Of a stretch of 64,000 nt of DNA, positions 10,266 to 19,405 are shown in pieces. Source of the DNA: Yarrowia lipolytica (lineage: Eukaryota > Ascomycota > Dipodascomycetes > Dipodascales); NCBI RefSeq assembly GCF_001761485.1, contig NC_090774.1, forward strand, positions 1,736,001 through 1,800,000. Direction: 5' to 3'. A program made the translations under genes and the position numbers. The notes under the pieces were generated by a model, which searched no databases, was not told the origin of the DNA, and saw nothing but the letters and a program-made list of their open reading frames with translations. Each line of letters opens with the position of its first letter. Position 1 is the first letter of the stretch.

Positions 10266-10613
10266 GACGTGACCGTTGGAGTCACCAATGACAACGACAG
10301 CCTTGAATCGGGTTCGCTGACCGGCTCGGGTCTGCTTCTGGACGGGCTTGATCTTCATGACCTCATCCTCGAGAACGGGCAGGAGCTGGTCAACAATCTG
10401 GTACTCCTTGATGGGGAGAGCGTGCAGGTAGATCTCCTCCATGGACTTGATGTGACCGGCCTTGACAAGTCGACCAAGCTTGGTGACGGGAACCCATCCC
10501 TTCTCCTCGTCCTTTCGGCCTCGGCCTCGGCCACCTCGGCCACGGCCTCGTCCGCCACGGTCACCTCGACCACGGCCAAATCCACCTCGGGGAGCAGCTG
10601 CTTCAGTAGACAT
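9834..10613 (-). CDS. RPS2: 40S ribosomal protein uS5
   Basis: The 259-residue product is the eukaryotic uS5 protein of the small subunit, near the mRNA entry and decoding region. An N-terminal RG/GR-rich tail (residues about 9-33), a typical target of arginine methylation, precedes [20 protein letters not shown]. The S5 double-stranded RNA-binding region [26 protein letters not shown] and the C-terminal S5 domain with [25 protein letters not shown] follow. Length fits the family. Codon use is strongly biased, as expected for a highly expressed gene. It is intronless, unlike many Yarrowia ribosomal protein genes. A HomolD-like box lies about 80 bp upstream. Confidence 0.97.
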
Positions 10614-10690
10614 TTTTGATATATTTGTCGGTTGTGAAGATGAAATTCGTGGCTCGCTTTTTTCACTACCTGCAGTTGGGAGGAAAGAGT

Positions 10691-10699
10691 CTGTGACTG
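10691..10699 (-). promoter_or_regulatory. HomolD-like box of RPS2
   Basis: CAGTCACAG on the minus strand, 78-86 bp upstream of the RPS2 ATG, matches the HomolD element (CAGTCACA) that serves ribosomal protein promoters in fission yeast and many other fungi. No TATA box is seen nearer the gene. Sequence match and position only. Confidence 0.5.
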
Positions 10700-11836
10700 T
10701 TTTCCCAAACGGGAAAAATCATGTGACAGAGAAGAAGGCTAAACAATGGAAGCTTATTTGGGGTGATGAGATGGATGGGGAACGGGATAATTGGGGAAAT
10801 TCAGATTAATGCACTCACCGATCTATTTAGAAATCGTTTTCGCCCGATTCAAGGAATAAATTCCCGGTACCGTTAGTAACGACAATTCATTAATACCAAT
10901 AAAATCAAATTAAACAAAAATTAAGACCGAGAAGGTGTTGGAAAGGGTTTACACTTGAGATTCTGACACTTGTATGGCTTTTTATTATTTGTTCAGCCTT
11001 TTCACGTCTGTGGTAAGCGGTGGGAAGTGGTGATTAATCTGATTCAAAACGGAAAAAAGTCGATCAAAAGACTGTCATAGCTGAACATACAGAGCAGTCC
11101 GATTGCTTCCTGTTTGAAACGTTTATGCGCAGCCACTTGCAGATACTGTTGGCTGATTCTACTGAGCTGTTGGAGCTGGTCCCGCCTCTCCAGATCGTAT
11201 AACGTTTTTAGCCAGTCCCATTGTAAAGACGGCACAGGCGGTGCGTGTAGTACCACTAACGGTCTACAATCCAGCTACAGTTTCACCGCTGTTTGGTAGT
11301 TCCAGGATTCTCGTCTAAACTGCTTTGCGCGCCAGCTTTAGTGGTTGGTTTCCGTTGGAATCTTGAATACGAGAGCTCGGAACTGACCATAGTAAGTATT
11401 TACATACTTGTAAAAAGGAACATTCATCACCAGCCTCCAATTCCAACCACATTAAAAGTAGATCATCACTTGACACAAGTGCGATTATTCATTTTCATGT
11501 TTCTCAGGAATCGACAACGACTGTGAACCGAACTACAAGTAGCCGACAAGTGTTCACCAAGCCCAGATTACGAGTGATGCTGTGATATCACATGTCCGCG
11601 ACAACAGTTTATGTCTGAAAGGGTTATATTGACGCAAGCCCTCAGTAAAAGTACATTGTATCGTCTCAAAAACTGTTCGGTTCTCCTCTCCCATTTTTCG
11701 CACTGATTCCTATCAAGATTCCTCTTGTCGGAGCCGCTTGTGCTTGACTCTCGTATATTGCGGACCTCATCGCCTGTTTCATTAATACAATGCAGCATGT
11801 ATCGTAATTACAGTACCTGTAAAAATTAAATTTATG

Positions 11837-11864
11837 TTTTTTTTTTTTTTTTTTGTTTTTTTTT
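11837..11864 (+). repeat. Poly-T tract
   Basis: Twenty-eight bases that are all T except for a single G at 11855. The tract is non-coding; it may be a nucleosome-excluding element or a slippage product. Confidence 0.85.
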
Positions 11865-12469
11865 GCACATGAGAAGAAAAATAAAACAATGGAGCAGGCT
11901 TTGCGGTGGTACTGGCCAAGTTACAGTACCCATTAACAGTAGCAATCCATGAACTCGTACTCCGTCGAATGATACAGCATCGCACATGTTCAACTAGTGC
12001 CACCTCCACTCAGCAAAGACAATAGATGATCAGGATCATCGCAGGTGTTTTTCTTGTGCATCTCAGCCAGCCGCCGCAACAGCAAACACAGACTACAGCC
12101 CCGTTTTGTTCCGTCCTGGGCCGGGTGCATGAGACCTGTGTGTTTCGACACGCCACTGCAGCAGCAAACATATCACATGTTTTAGCGAGGAGGGCAGTTG
12201 GTGGCGGGGCTGGGAGAAGAAGAGTGCTCTGGAGGACCACACACGGTATATATAAGACATTCGAAAGGACACAAAACACAAGGGCTCCTTCCCACATAGT
12301 TCCACATGTCTCTAATACTGCACACACCCTCCAATAGTTCCTGCCGACCTTCTGCTTAAGGTTCGCTTGATCGGCAAGTGGTTAGTCTAGGTTTGGAGTC
12401 AGGCGTCGTCAAGTTGCTACCAGTTATATTATCACCTCACACTTCCTTCCAACCACACAAAAAACCATC

Positions 12470-13185
12470 ATGTCGTGAGTAACAACCCGGAGCTATTGGA
12501 CGCCCAATAGTAAGGACCACACGGATACTGTGACGAGCAGTACCATGCCACATGACCTCAATGGTTCATCATACAAGACCGCAATGGCAGTCACCGGCTA
12601 CAAGTACCCAGACGGCGAGTTGTACGAGACGACTCAGAGACTGTCCATCGCACAGTGGCCGAGGCAATCAAGACATGTTGACCAGGCAATTTGCACACGA
12701 CGCCTCCCGCCACACACCGTTACTAACCCAGCCACACTAACAAGAACGAGAGCTACGCCGACGCCGCCCACAAGGCCCCCCCTCAGACCAAGGAGGAGAA
12801 GCAGTGCCCCGTTCTGACCCCTGGCCAGCAGGAGGAGATCGAGAAGAAGGCCGAGAAGGTCGAGAAGGAGTTCCGAAAGGTCGAGAAGGATGTTATTGCT
12901 AAGAAGGAGGAGCTTGCCGAGGAGCTCAAGAAGGACGGCAAGGCTCTGTCCGAGAAGTCTTCCGAGCTCTACGCCAAGATCTCCAACGAGCTCCAGAACC
13001 CCGTCGTTGCTGCCAACGTTGTTGTCGGCATCGTCGCTGCCATTGGTGTCGGTTACTCCGCTTACCAGAAGCACACCCGAGGTGAGCTTGACGGTAAGCT
13101 GGCCGGCATCTACGTCGGAGGCCTTGCTGCCTTCGGTGCTTTCCAGTACCTCATTTCTGCTCGATCTTACAAGAAGTTTGAGTAA
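12470..13185 (+). CDS. OM14: OM14-like mitochondrial outer-membrane protein, spliced
   Basis: Spliced as join(12470..12474,12732..13185), giving 152 residues. The first coding exon is only ATGTC. The 257-bp intron begins GTGAGT (12475) and ends ACTAACCCAG (12731), which joins to M-S-H-T-N-K-N-E-S-Y-A-D-A-A-H. The product has a lysine/glutamate-rich coiled coil (about 35-85), then LYAKISNELQNPVVAANVVV, which matches the Om14 block ELQNPVV, and two hydrophobic segments at about 96-113 and 125-143 before a basic tail SARSYKKFE. Om14 is a multispan outer-membrane protein linked to cytosolic ribosome docking and the Om45/porin complex. Codon use suggests high expression. Without splicing the frame has no start codon. 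A TATA box lies about 220 bp upstream. Confidence 0.8.
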
Positions 13186-14791
13186 GCCAATAATTAATTG
13201 ATTAGAATGTGTATTTGCCCACCCTACCGCGACCAACTACTCGCAGCTTTTGAGTGCCTGCTTGTGCTTGTAGTTATTCTGACTAGTGTCGCCACCGTTG
13301 GCTATTTAGACCAGCTCCGGATGGTCACCTGGCGTTTTAGGTTCACATGCGTTATCGGGGTTGGGGTTCTACTGAGTTGGGTGTTAGGATATATATATAT
13401 ATACTATGTCTATATCTACGAGCTCAAGTTTTTATGTTGTCGTAAGCGGACGACCTGAGGAAAGTCTTTTCTACATTTGCATATTAACAGAAACACAAGT
13501 ACCTCCAACATGAGTCTCTCTCTCTCCAACTAGTCCACCCACACCCCGTCGATATCAACTTTACATTAGCGTGCAGTAGCCATTATAGATTAGACACCCT
13601 GCAGTTTTAGACCATCCCTTTATTGGACGGCGCTCTTGAGCGCTACGAGACGCTGCGAGACTATGTCCTTTCTGTGTCTGAATAAGGCCACACTCTTCTT
13701 AGTGGAAGAAGAGGACGGTGGCATCCCTTGGTGTGCAATACGTGAATGTACGCTGCTTTTTGCTAGATGCAGGTAGCTCGCATAGCCGGGTCTAGGTTAC
13801 TGAGTTATAATGCGATGGTTGAGGGACTGGGATAGAGAGTTACGTAATGTACAAGTACGCTATACCAGTACCAGTAGCCAGAATTAACTACAAGTAGTTA
13901 CCACCGTACAATATCTTGACGAAGGTGCCCCCGTTAAGACCTTTGCTGATCGTCCAAGGGTTTACCACCGCAATGGCCCATATGAACCAGCACAGTGGTG
14001 CCAGTGGTGCCATAGTCATATGGTATGATACTGTGTATGTACTGATGCTCGAGTACTGTACTTCAACTGTACATACGTACCAATAGTCATGTTCCTGGGT
14101 ACACGACCTTAGTTGAAATCTCCCCGCCAGACACGCTTTTGGCTAATATCTAATAGTGCAGACTTTGGATTCTTTGCATGGAAGCCGGACCGGAACACCA
14201 ACGAGTCTGACACTTGGCTTCAACAAATGGTATCGTTCCCGTGTTATATCTCCACGGATCGTTGTGGTTGGTGTTTCACTTCTCCACGGAGTTTATTGTA
14301 GCCAATGAGAGATATGCTGATAGACACACTCAATCGGGTATTTTTGGCCGACAGATGTAACAGATGGAGGTGGGATATAAACCAACACAAACGGTTGCTA
14401 CAATTCATTGGTAATTCTTGTTCCCCCCCCCTACAACTGCCTCTCAGGGTGTCTATAACCCCCACCTTCTCTTGTTCTTACCCACCGAGTGCAGCAACAA
14501 TACGAGCATCTCCTCTATCCAATCAAAAATGCGGAAAGAGGTGAAAAAAATCACATTTGACTGTTAATGAAGCAACAGAGATCTCAAATAGGACGAACAA
14601 AACCGAACAAAACCCCAACTTCATGTGTAAACGGCCCACTACTCTCATTTTCAATCGTCTTGACACACACCTTATCGTTCCACAAATGACTCAATTGAGT
14701 CACCGCACTCTCCACCCCCGCATGATAAGCACCATCTTTATCTTGTCACCAAACCTGTCATTGGCAATAAACTCCGCCTTATCCACTAACC
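13186..14791. other. Intergenic, 1.6 kb, upstream of the P450 gene
   Basis: Holds the 3' flank of the OM14-like gene, an alternating TA run near 13390-13402 and the P450 promoter. No supported gene; ORFs under 90 codons look random. The notable element is the 16-bp palindrome at 14687-14702. Confidence 0.6.
14687..14702. promoter_or_regulatory. Palindromic AP-1/Gcn4-like double site
   Basis: TGACTCAATTGAGTCA is a perfect 16-bp inverted repeat made of two TGA(C/G)TCA bZIP half-palindromes back to back. It lies 90 bp upstream of the P450 start codon, a position suited to Yap1- or Gcn4-type control. Binding is inferred. Confidence 0.45.
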
Positions 14792-16189
14792 ATGACACTG
14801 ACCGATCTCGTGAGAGCAGAGCCGTCGGGGGCGCTTCTGGTCTCCCTGGCAACTGCTTACCTCGTTTATCTCGTTGTGGTGGCCCAACTCAACCCGCTGA
14901 AAAAATGCCCTGGACCCTGGTACACTCTTTACAGTAAGATGCCGATTCTCGTCATTTTCTGGAGAGACAGCCGAAACAGATACGTGCAGGCCTTGCACGA
15001 GAAATACGGACCCATTGTGCGTCTGGGTCCCGACGAAGTATCCATTTGCGACCCCAAGGATGTCTCAAAGGTCTATCTCGGCAATTTTGATAAGTCTCGA
15101 TTCTACGCGCAGTTTGGAAACTATGGAGCCCCTAATCTCTTTTGTATTCTTACAAAAGAGCCCCACATCAAGCTGCGAAAACTCATGACAGGCTTCTATA
15201 GAAAAGAGACTATCAACGGCACCGGAATCATTCAGGAGAAGGTGGACGAAATGGAGACCGTTGTGGCGGCCAACAACAAGCAGGACGTTCACACTCTCTT
15301 CAGATACCTTGCCTTCGATGTAGTTACCCGTCTGACAATCTCTGATTCGGAAATGCTGGCTGGTAGGAACCAGAAACTCGTCTTCTACCATGAAATGCAA
15401 ACCTCCATGACCTTCTGGACCACTCTGCAGCCCAAATGGTGGGATCTTGCTGCTGCCCTGAGCGAGAGACAGACTGTGTTGGGCGAAAAGACCTCTATTT
15501 CCGAAGCTAGCCAGAGATGCAACGACTGGACCTTTCAACAGACTGGAGATCCTGACACGCTTCTAGACATGCTCAAGTCAAAGGGCGTGTCCCACAAGAT
15601 TGCCATGAGCGAAGTTCAGGACCATATCGCTGCTGGACACGAGACTACAGCTGTAACTCTGGCCTTCCTCTTCCACAGACTGGCTCATGATAAATCCGTT
15701 CAGGATAAGCTGTACGCTGAACTTGAACCCATCAATGTAACTCTTGAGTCAGTCGACTCACTTCCTTATCTCAACGGTCTTATCAACGAAACCCTCAGAC
15801 TCCACGCTGCTATTCCAGGGGCCGAGCCACGAGTGTGCCCTGCTGGAGTCATTTTCCAGAACGTGGCTCTTCCCAAGGGAACTATCATTTCAGCCCAGCC
15901 ATACACTCTTCATCGAGACAAGGCCTGGGGAGACCCAGAGGAATTCCGAATTGAACGGTGGTCCGAGGATCCTCCTCTCGCCTACTTCATGCCTTTTGGA
16001 GCTGGTATCCGGATGTGCATTGGAATGAATGTGGCCATGGGCGAGTTGAAGTTAGCTACTGCCCAGCTCGTCAAAAAGTACGAGATCAAGAAGTCCAGTC
16101 CTCAACAACAGTTCCCCACCATGAAGGACTCTTACACGACTTTGCCCGAGGGAGACAATACTCTGCTGTTTGAACAGAGAGCTACATAA
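14792..16189 (+). CDS. Cytochrome P450 monooxygenase, ER type
   Basis: The 465-residue product is a microsomal P450. It has an N-terminal membrane anchor (about residues 12-32, ALLVSLATAYLVYLVVVAQL), a proline-containing hinge KKCPGPW, the I-helix oxygen-activation motif AGHETT, the K-helix ExxR as ETLR, and a meander FRIERW that replaces the usual PERF/PERW. The haem loop FMPFGAGIRMCIG carries the cysteine ligand. It is somewhat shorter than the usual 500-530 residues. It is not one of the alkane-hydroxylating CYP52 (ALK) type as far as I can judge, nor CYP51 or CYP61. It resembles filamentous-fungal benzoate- or pisatin-hydroxylase-like P450s, so the substrate is unknown. A bZIP palindrome lies 90 bp upstream and tRNA-Trp downstream on the other strand. 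Confidence 0.93.
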   Translation: MTLTDLVRAEPSGALLVSLATAYLVYLVVVAQLNPLKKCPGPWYTLYSKMPILVIFWRDSRNRYVQALHEKYGPIVRLGPDEVSICDPKDVSKVYLGNFDKSRFYAQFGNYGAPNLFCILTKEPHIKLRKLMTGFYRKETINGTGIIQEKVDEMETVVAANNKQDVHTLFRYLAFDVVTRLTISDSEMLAGRNQKLVFYHEMQTSMTFWTTLQPKWWDLAAALSERQTVLGEKTSISEASQRCNDWTFQQTGDPDTLLDMLKSKGVSHKIAMSEVQDHIAAGHETTAVTLAFLFHRLAHDKSVQDKLYAELEPINVTLESVDSLPYLNGLINETLRLHAAIPGAEPRVCPAGVIFQNVALPKGTIISAQPYTLHRDKAWGDPEEFRIERWSEDPPLAYFMPFGAGIRMCIGMNVAMGELKLATAQLVKKYEIKKSSPQQQFPTMKDSYTTLPEGDNTLLFEQRAT

Positions 16190-16257
16190 ATAATATGACT
16201 GAGATTGAGGCTGAAGTACAAGCATTGTAGTAATCGAACATTGTTAGGAAAATCTCC

Positions 16258-16264
16258 AAAAAAA
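16258..16264 (-). terminator. Pol III terminator (T7)
   Basis: Seven consecutive T on the minus strand, the first run of four or more T downstream of tRNA-Trp. This is the probable end of its primary transcript. Confidence 0.5.
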
Positions 16265-16344
16265 GTGTTGACTAGCTTCAGAAGCTAGGGGAGTCAAACC
16301 CCTTATTTGTTCCAGTTTAAGCCATTGTCAATCCCATAGGAATT
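16258..16344 (-). ncRNA. Structured 3' trailer of tRNA-Trp, possible second Pol III element
   Basis: Between the tRNA-Trp 3' end and the T7 terminator (16258-16264) the minus strand has no T run, so a trailer of about 80 nt is predicted. It contains TGGCTTAAACTGG (16312-16324), which fits an A-box. GGTTTGACTCC (16290-16300) fits a B-box with one mismatch and sits in a perfect 5-bp T-arm-like hairpin (16287-16303). A second hairpin, CTAGC/GCTAG with a 7-nt loop, lies at 16272-16288. The A-to-B spacing (11 nt) is too short for a normal tRNA. Yarrowia is known for dicistronic Pol III genes; this may be a decayed second unit. Confidence 0.35.
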
Positions 16345-16430
16345 TGACATGGACAGGAATTGAACCTGCAACCCTTCGATTACAACAAGAATTGCTGGAG
16401 TCGAAAGCTCTACCATTGAGCCACCACATC
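16345..16430 (-). tRNA. tRNA-Trp (CCA) with a 14-nt intron
   Basis: On the minus strand the sequence folds as tRNA-Trp: acceptor GATGTGG with CCATGTC (two G-U pairs) and discriminator A at 16345, D-arm GGCTCAATGGTAGAGC, anticodon stem TTCGA/TCGAA with loop CT-CCA-G-A, and T arm GCAGG TTCAATT CCTGT. The anticodon is at 16396-16398. A canonical nuclear tRNA intron of 14 nt (16381-16394) interrupts the loop after position 37. The body closely follows yeast tRNA-Trp. The first minus-strand run of four or more T is not reached until 16264, so the primary transcript should have a long trailer. Confidence 0.92.
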
Positions 16431-16699
16431 AACACTGCGTTTTTAATCCATAAATACAGTTAACATCACACATGATGGATTAGGTTATTCCGCTTTGGGA
16501 AATATGAATAGTCGACTTTTCCAGGAGATTGAAAATCTATATCAAAGTATTGTACTTTTAGATGATATTTCCGTGTCTTTAAACCTCATTGTTCTCTGGA
16601 AAATCCTATAATAACGGTGTGTTGGCCCGGGCATCAAAATAAGTTTGGATTTAGCGAACATGCACGTTGAAGGTGACGACACTCAGAACCATCACTACC

Positions 16700-19147
16700 A
16701 TGAAGTTGCAACTGAGTGTACTGGCCTGTGTGGCATCGACGGTTGTCGCCGTTTTTATCGACGAGGTTGGTGTCAACGACTGGGTACGATTAAGCGCCCC
16801 CGAAAGCATCAAAGTGCTCGACAATGTTGCATATTTGGCATCGGCAGACGCTCTCTCTGCCCTCGACCTTTCTTCAGACGCCCCCAAGGGGATCAAATGG
16901 AGCCGGCGATTTTCCGACAATAGCTCAATCACACTCAAGAATGACCACGCGATTGTGCAGGAACAAAGTGTGTCGTACGGGTTCAATTTGAAAGACGGAG
17001 GTCTGTCATGGGAGAGCCATGAGAAGGACGTGCTCAAGGAGGGTGTTATTGTGACCACAGAGGACGACACCTATGTGGCACAAGCTGACAACGCTCTGGG
17101 ATCAATTAGGCTGTTCAAGCTCAACCGAGGAGTGCCCGAGGAACAATGGTCCGCTACTGCTGATCCCATCAGAGACCTGGCGGTGGTCGATATCAGCACC
17201 GGGGAGGGAGAGCAACAGGAGATCAACACTTCGGTTGTTGCTCTTGAGGACGGACGGTCCAGCACCAAGGTCCGGATCATTTCTAAGAACTCCGACAAGT
17301 CCATCACCATGGGTCTGTGCCAGCGACTGATCAAGTTCCAGCCCTTCGCCTCCAAGTTTTTGGTTTCGTGTATCATCAGCGAAAAGGTGCACCTGACCCT
17401 GATCGATCTGGAGTCGAAGAAGACTGTTACCACCAGCGTTATCGGCCAGGAGGGCCAGGTTCATGTCTCTGGTGCTGATATCTTTGTGCTAGGAGATGAC
17501 AAGCTGTATAAGATTGATCTTTCCGAGTTTGCGCCTGTTCTCATCGGTGACATTCCCCATGGAAAAGACGCTGTCATTTCACTCCAGGAACAGCTTGTGG
17601 TTCAGGACTCTGCTGCAATTGAGACGTTCGACTACTCTCTCAACAAGAAGGCTTCTGTGGCCCAGATTCCCTTTTCTCTGACATACACTGGGTCTGACAA
17701 CTTCCTTGTTGCCTCTCCTACGTCTCTCAACGTCCTCACTCCCGAGGGTAAGTCTCTGTGGTCTTCTCCTGTCCTCTCGTCTATCATCACTGCTGCTTTC
17801 ATTGACAAGGATGAGGTCAAGGCCGATGACGCTTTTAACATCAACACCGACCCCGTGACCGCCTTTATCAACCGAATCCAGTCCCACGTTGCCCAGCTGC
17901 CTCATCTTATCAAGTGGTTCTCTTCTCTAACCCTTGACGTTCTGGAGGTGTCTACTGACAACGACCACTTCTTCGAGAAGCTGCTGATTGTGGCTACTCC
18001 CTCTGGTCTCACTGCCATTGATACCACCACCAACACCAACGCCTGGGAGGTGGATATTCCAGGTGTCACCAAACTCACCTCTGTCGCTAACGGAGTTGTT
18101 GCTACCACACCCAATGGAGACATTGCTTACGATGCTCACGGAGTGGAGTTCAGTGCTCCCGAGTCTGACTCGGAGTACACCGTCAAGACCACCGGAAACA
18201 TTATTCAGGGATACAGGAGCGGCCAGCCCACCTGGACCTGGAGTCCTGCAGCTGGTTCCATCGCCAAGACCGTGTCCAAGAATCTGGACGACGAGTCTGT
18301 GTCTATTGGCACTATCCTCGGAGACCGAACCGTGCTATACAAGTACCTGTACCCCAACGTAATTGCTGCTGCTTCCGTTGATGAAACTGCCGGAACTCTG
18401 CTTATCACTGTGCTCGACTCTGTTACAGGTAACACCCTGTACCAGTCTATTCACAACGACGTCAAGTCCTTCAGCGACATTGTTTTCGGCGAGTACTGGA
18501 TCACCTACTCTTATGTTTCTGGTGGTGCCCTTCCCGGTGCCAAGCTCGTCACCTGCGACTTCTACGAGTCCACTACCCCCAATGAGCGAAAGTCCACTGA
18601 CGAGATGTCTGCCTTTGACATGTTTGTTCCCGAGACCATCTGCCAGGCCTTTGGCATCGAGTCTGAAGTTACTGCTCTATCTGTCTCCAAGACCACCTTT
18701 GGTATCACATCCCGAGATGTCATTGTCGCTCTTGCTGACGGACGAGTTGCCTCAATCCCTCGACAGGCCATCAACCCTAGACGACCCGTTGGACGAGCTG
18801 CTACTGCTGCTGAGATGGAGGAAGGTCTGGGAACTTACGATCCCTTCCTTGCCATCTTCCCCCAGATGCTCATTTCACACTCCTATTCTCTAAAGGGCGA
18901 CATCATTGTCACCAGCGGAGCTACTTTGGAGTCGACTTCTCTGGTGGCTGTTCTATCCACCAACGGAGACATTTTCTTCACCCGAATCTTCCCTTCCACC
19001 GCCTTCGATCTCATGAAGCCCAATTTCAGCAAGAAGAACCTCGTGTACACTGTGCTGGCCCTGGGTATTGCCGTGCGATACATGGGCCCCGTGGTCGCCA
19101 AAAGACTCAACAACCAAAAGTGGGGTGTTGGTCTCATTGAGAAATAA
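16700..19147 (+). CDS. EMC1: ER membrane protein complex subunit 1
   Basis: An 815-residue type I membrane protein, the largest lumenal subunit of the EMC insertase, which inserts tail-anchored and multipass proteins. Starting at the ATG at 16700 gives a clean signal peptide (MKLQLSVLACVASTVVAVF); an ATG 33 bp upstream would bury it behind 11 polar residues. The lumenal part has beta-propeller (PQQ-like) repeats. The C-terminal DUF1620 region includes PRQAINPRRPVGR and YDPFLAIFPQMLISHSYSL, followed by a single transmembrane helix (NLVYTVLALGIAVRYMGPVV) and the short family-typical tail NNQKWGVGLIEK. Length is close to other fungal EMC1 proteins. It is intronless. Confidence 0.93.
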   Translation: MKLQLSVLACVASTVVAVFIDEVGVNDWVRLSAPESIKVLDNVAYLASADALSALDLSSDAPKGIKWSRRFSDNSSITLKNDHAIVQEQSVSYGFNLKDGGLSWESHEKDVLKEGVIVTTEDDTYVAQADNALGSIRLFKLNRGVPEEQWSATADPIRDLAVVDISTGEGEQQEINTSVVALEDGRSSTKVRIISKNSDKSITMGLCQRLIKFQPFASKFLVSCIISEKVHLTLIDLESKKTVTTSVIGQEGQVHVSGADIFVLGDDKLYKIDLSEFAPVLIGDIPHGKDAVISLQEQLVVQDSAAIETFDYSLNKKASVAQIPFSLTYTGSDNFLVASPTSLNVLTPEGKSLWSSPVLSSIITAAFIDKDEVKADDAFNINTDPVTAFINRIQSHVAQLPHLIKWFSSLTLDVLEVSTDNDHFFEKLLIVATPSGLTAIDTTTNTNAWEVDIPGVTKLTSVANGVVATTPNGDIAYDAHGVEFSAPESDSEYTVKTTGNIIQGYRSGQPTWTWSPAAGSIAKTVSKNLDDESVSIGTILGDRTVLYKYLYPNVIAAASVDETAGTLLITVLDSVTGNTLYQSIHNDVKSFSDIVFGEYWITYSYVSGGALPGAKLVTCDFYESTTPNERKSTDEMSAFDMFVPETICQAFGIESEVTALSVSKTTFGITSRDVIVALADGRVASIPRQAINPRRPVGRAATAAEMEEGLGTYDPFLAIFPQMLISHSYSLKGDIIVTSGATLESTSLVAVLSTNGDIFFTRIFPSTAFDLMKPNFSKKNLVYTVLALGIAVRYMGPVVAKRLNNQKWGVGLIEK

Positions 19148-19405
19148 GAAATAACGATAATACATGTTTGACTAGATGCCCTTACTACAAAGTAGAACGT
19201 GCCTTACTTCAGTATATGTAAACCGGCTGTCCATAGAGAAACCGCCACAGATCCAAAGTGTGACATGTTCTGATTTGGCTGCCTTGGTCTATTCTCTCAC
19301 CCATACATCTCACCTCAAGTGGTCTGAGGGTGACTACTTGGTGCTGTTTAATTCCAATATTGAACTCATTACTCTGTACATATTTTTATTGAACGTTTAC
19401 TGGAT

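Larger units (their letters stand above)
10614..12469. other. Intergenic, 1.85 kb, divergent RPS2/OM14 region
   Basis: Contains the RPS2 promoter at its left end and the OM14-like promoter at its right end, with a TATA box GGTATATATAAG near 12244-12255. In between is a T-tract and no supported gene. ORFs of 70-105 codons on both strands overlap each other and lack recognisable features. Confidence 0.6.
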
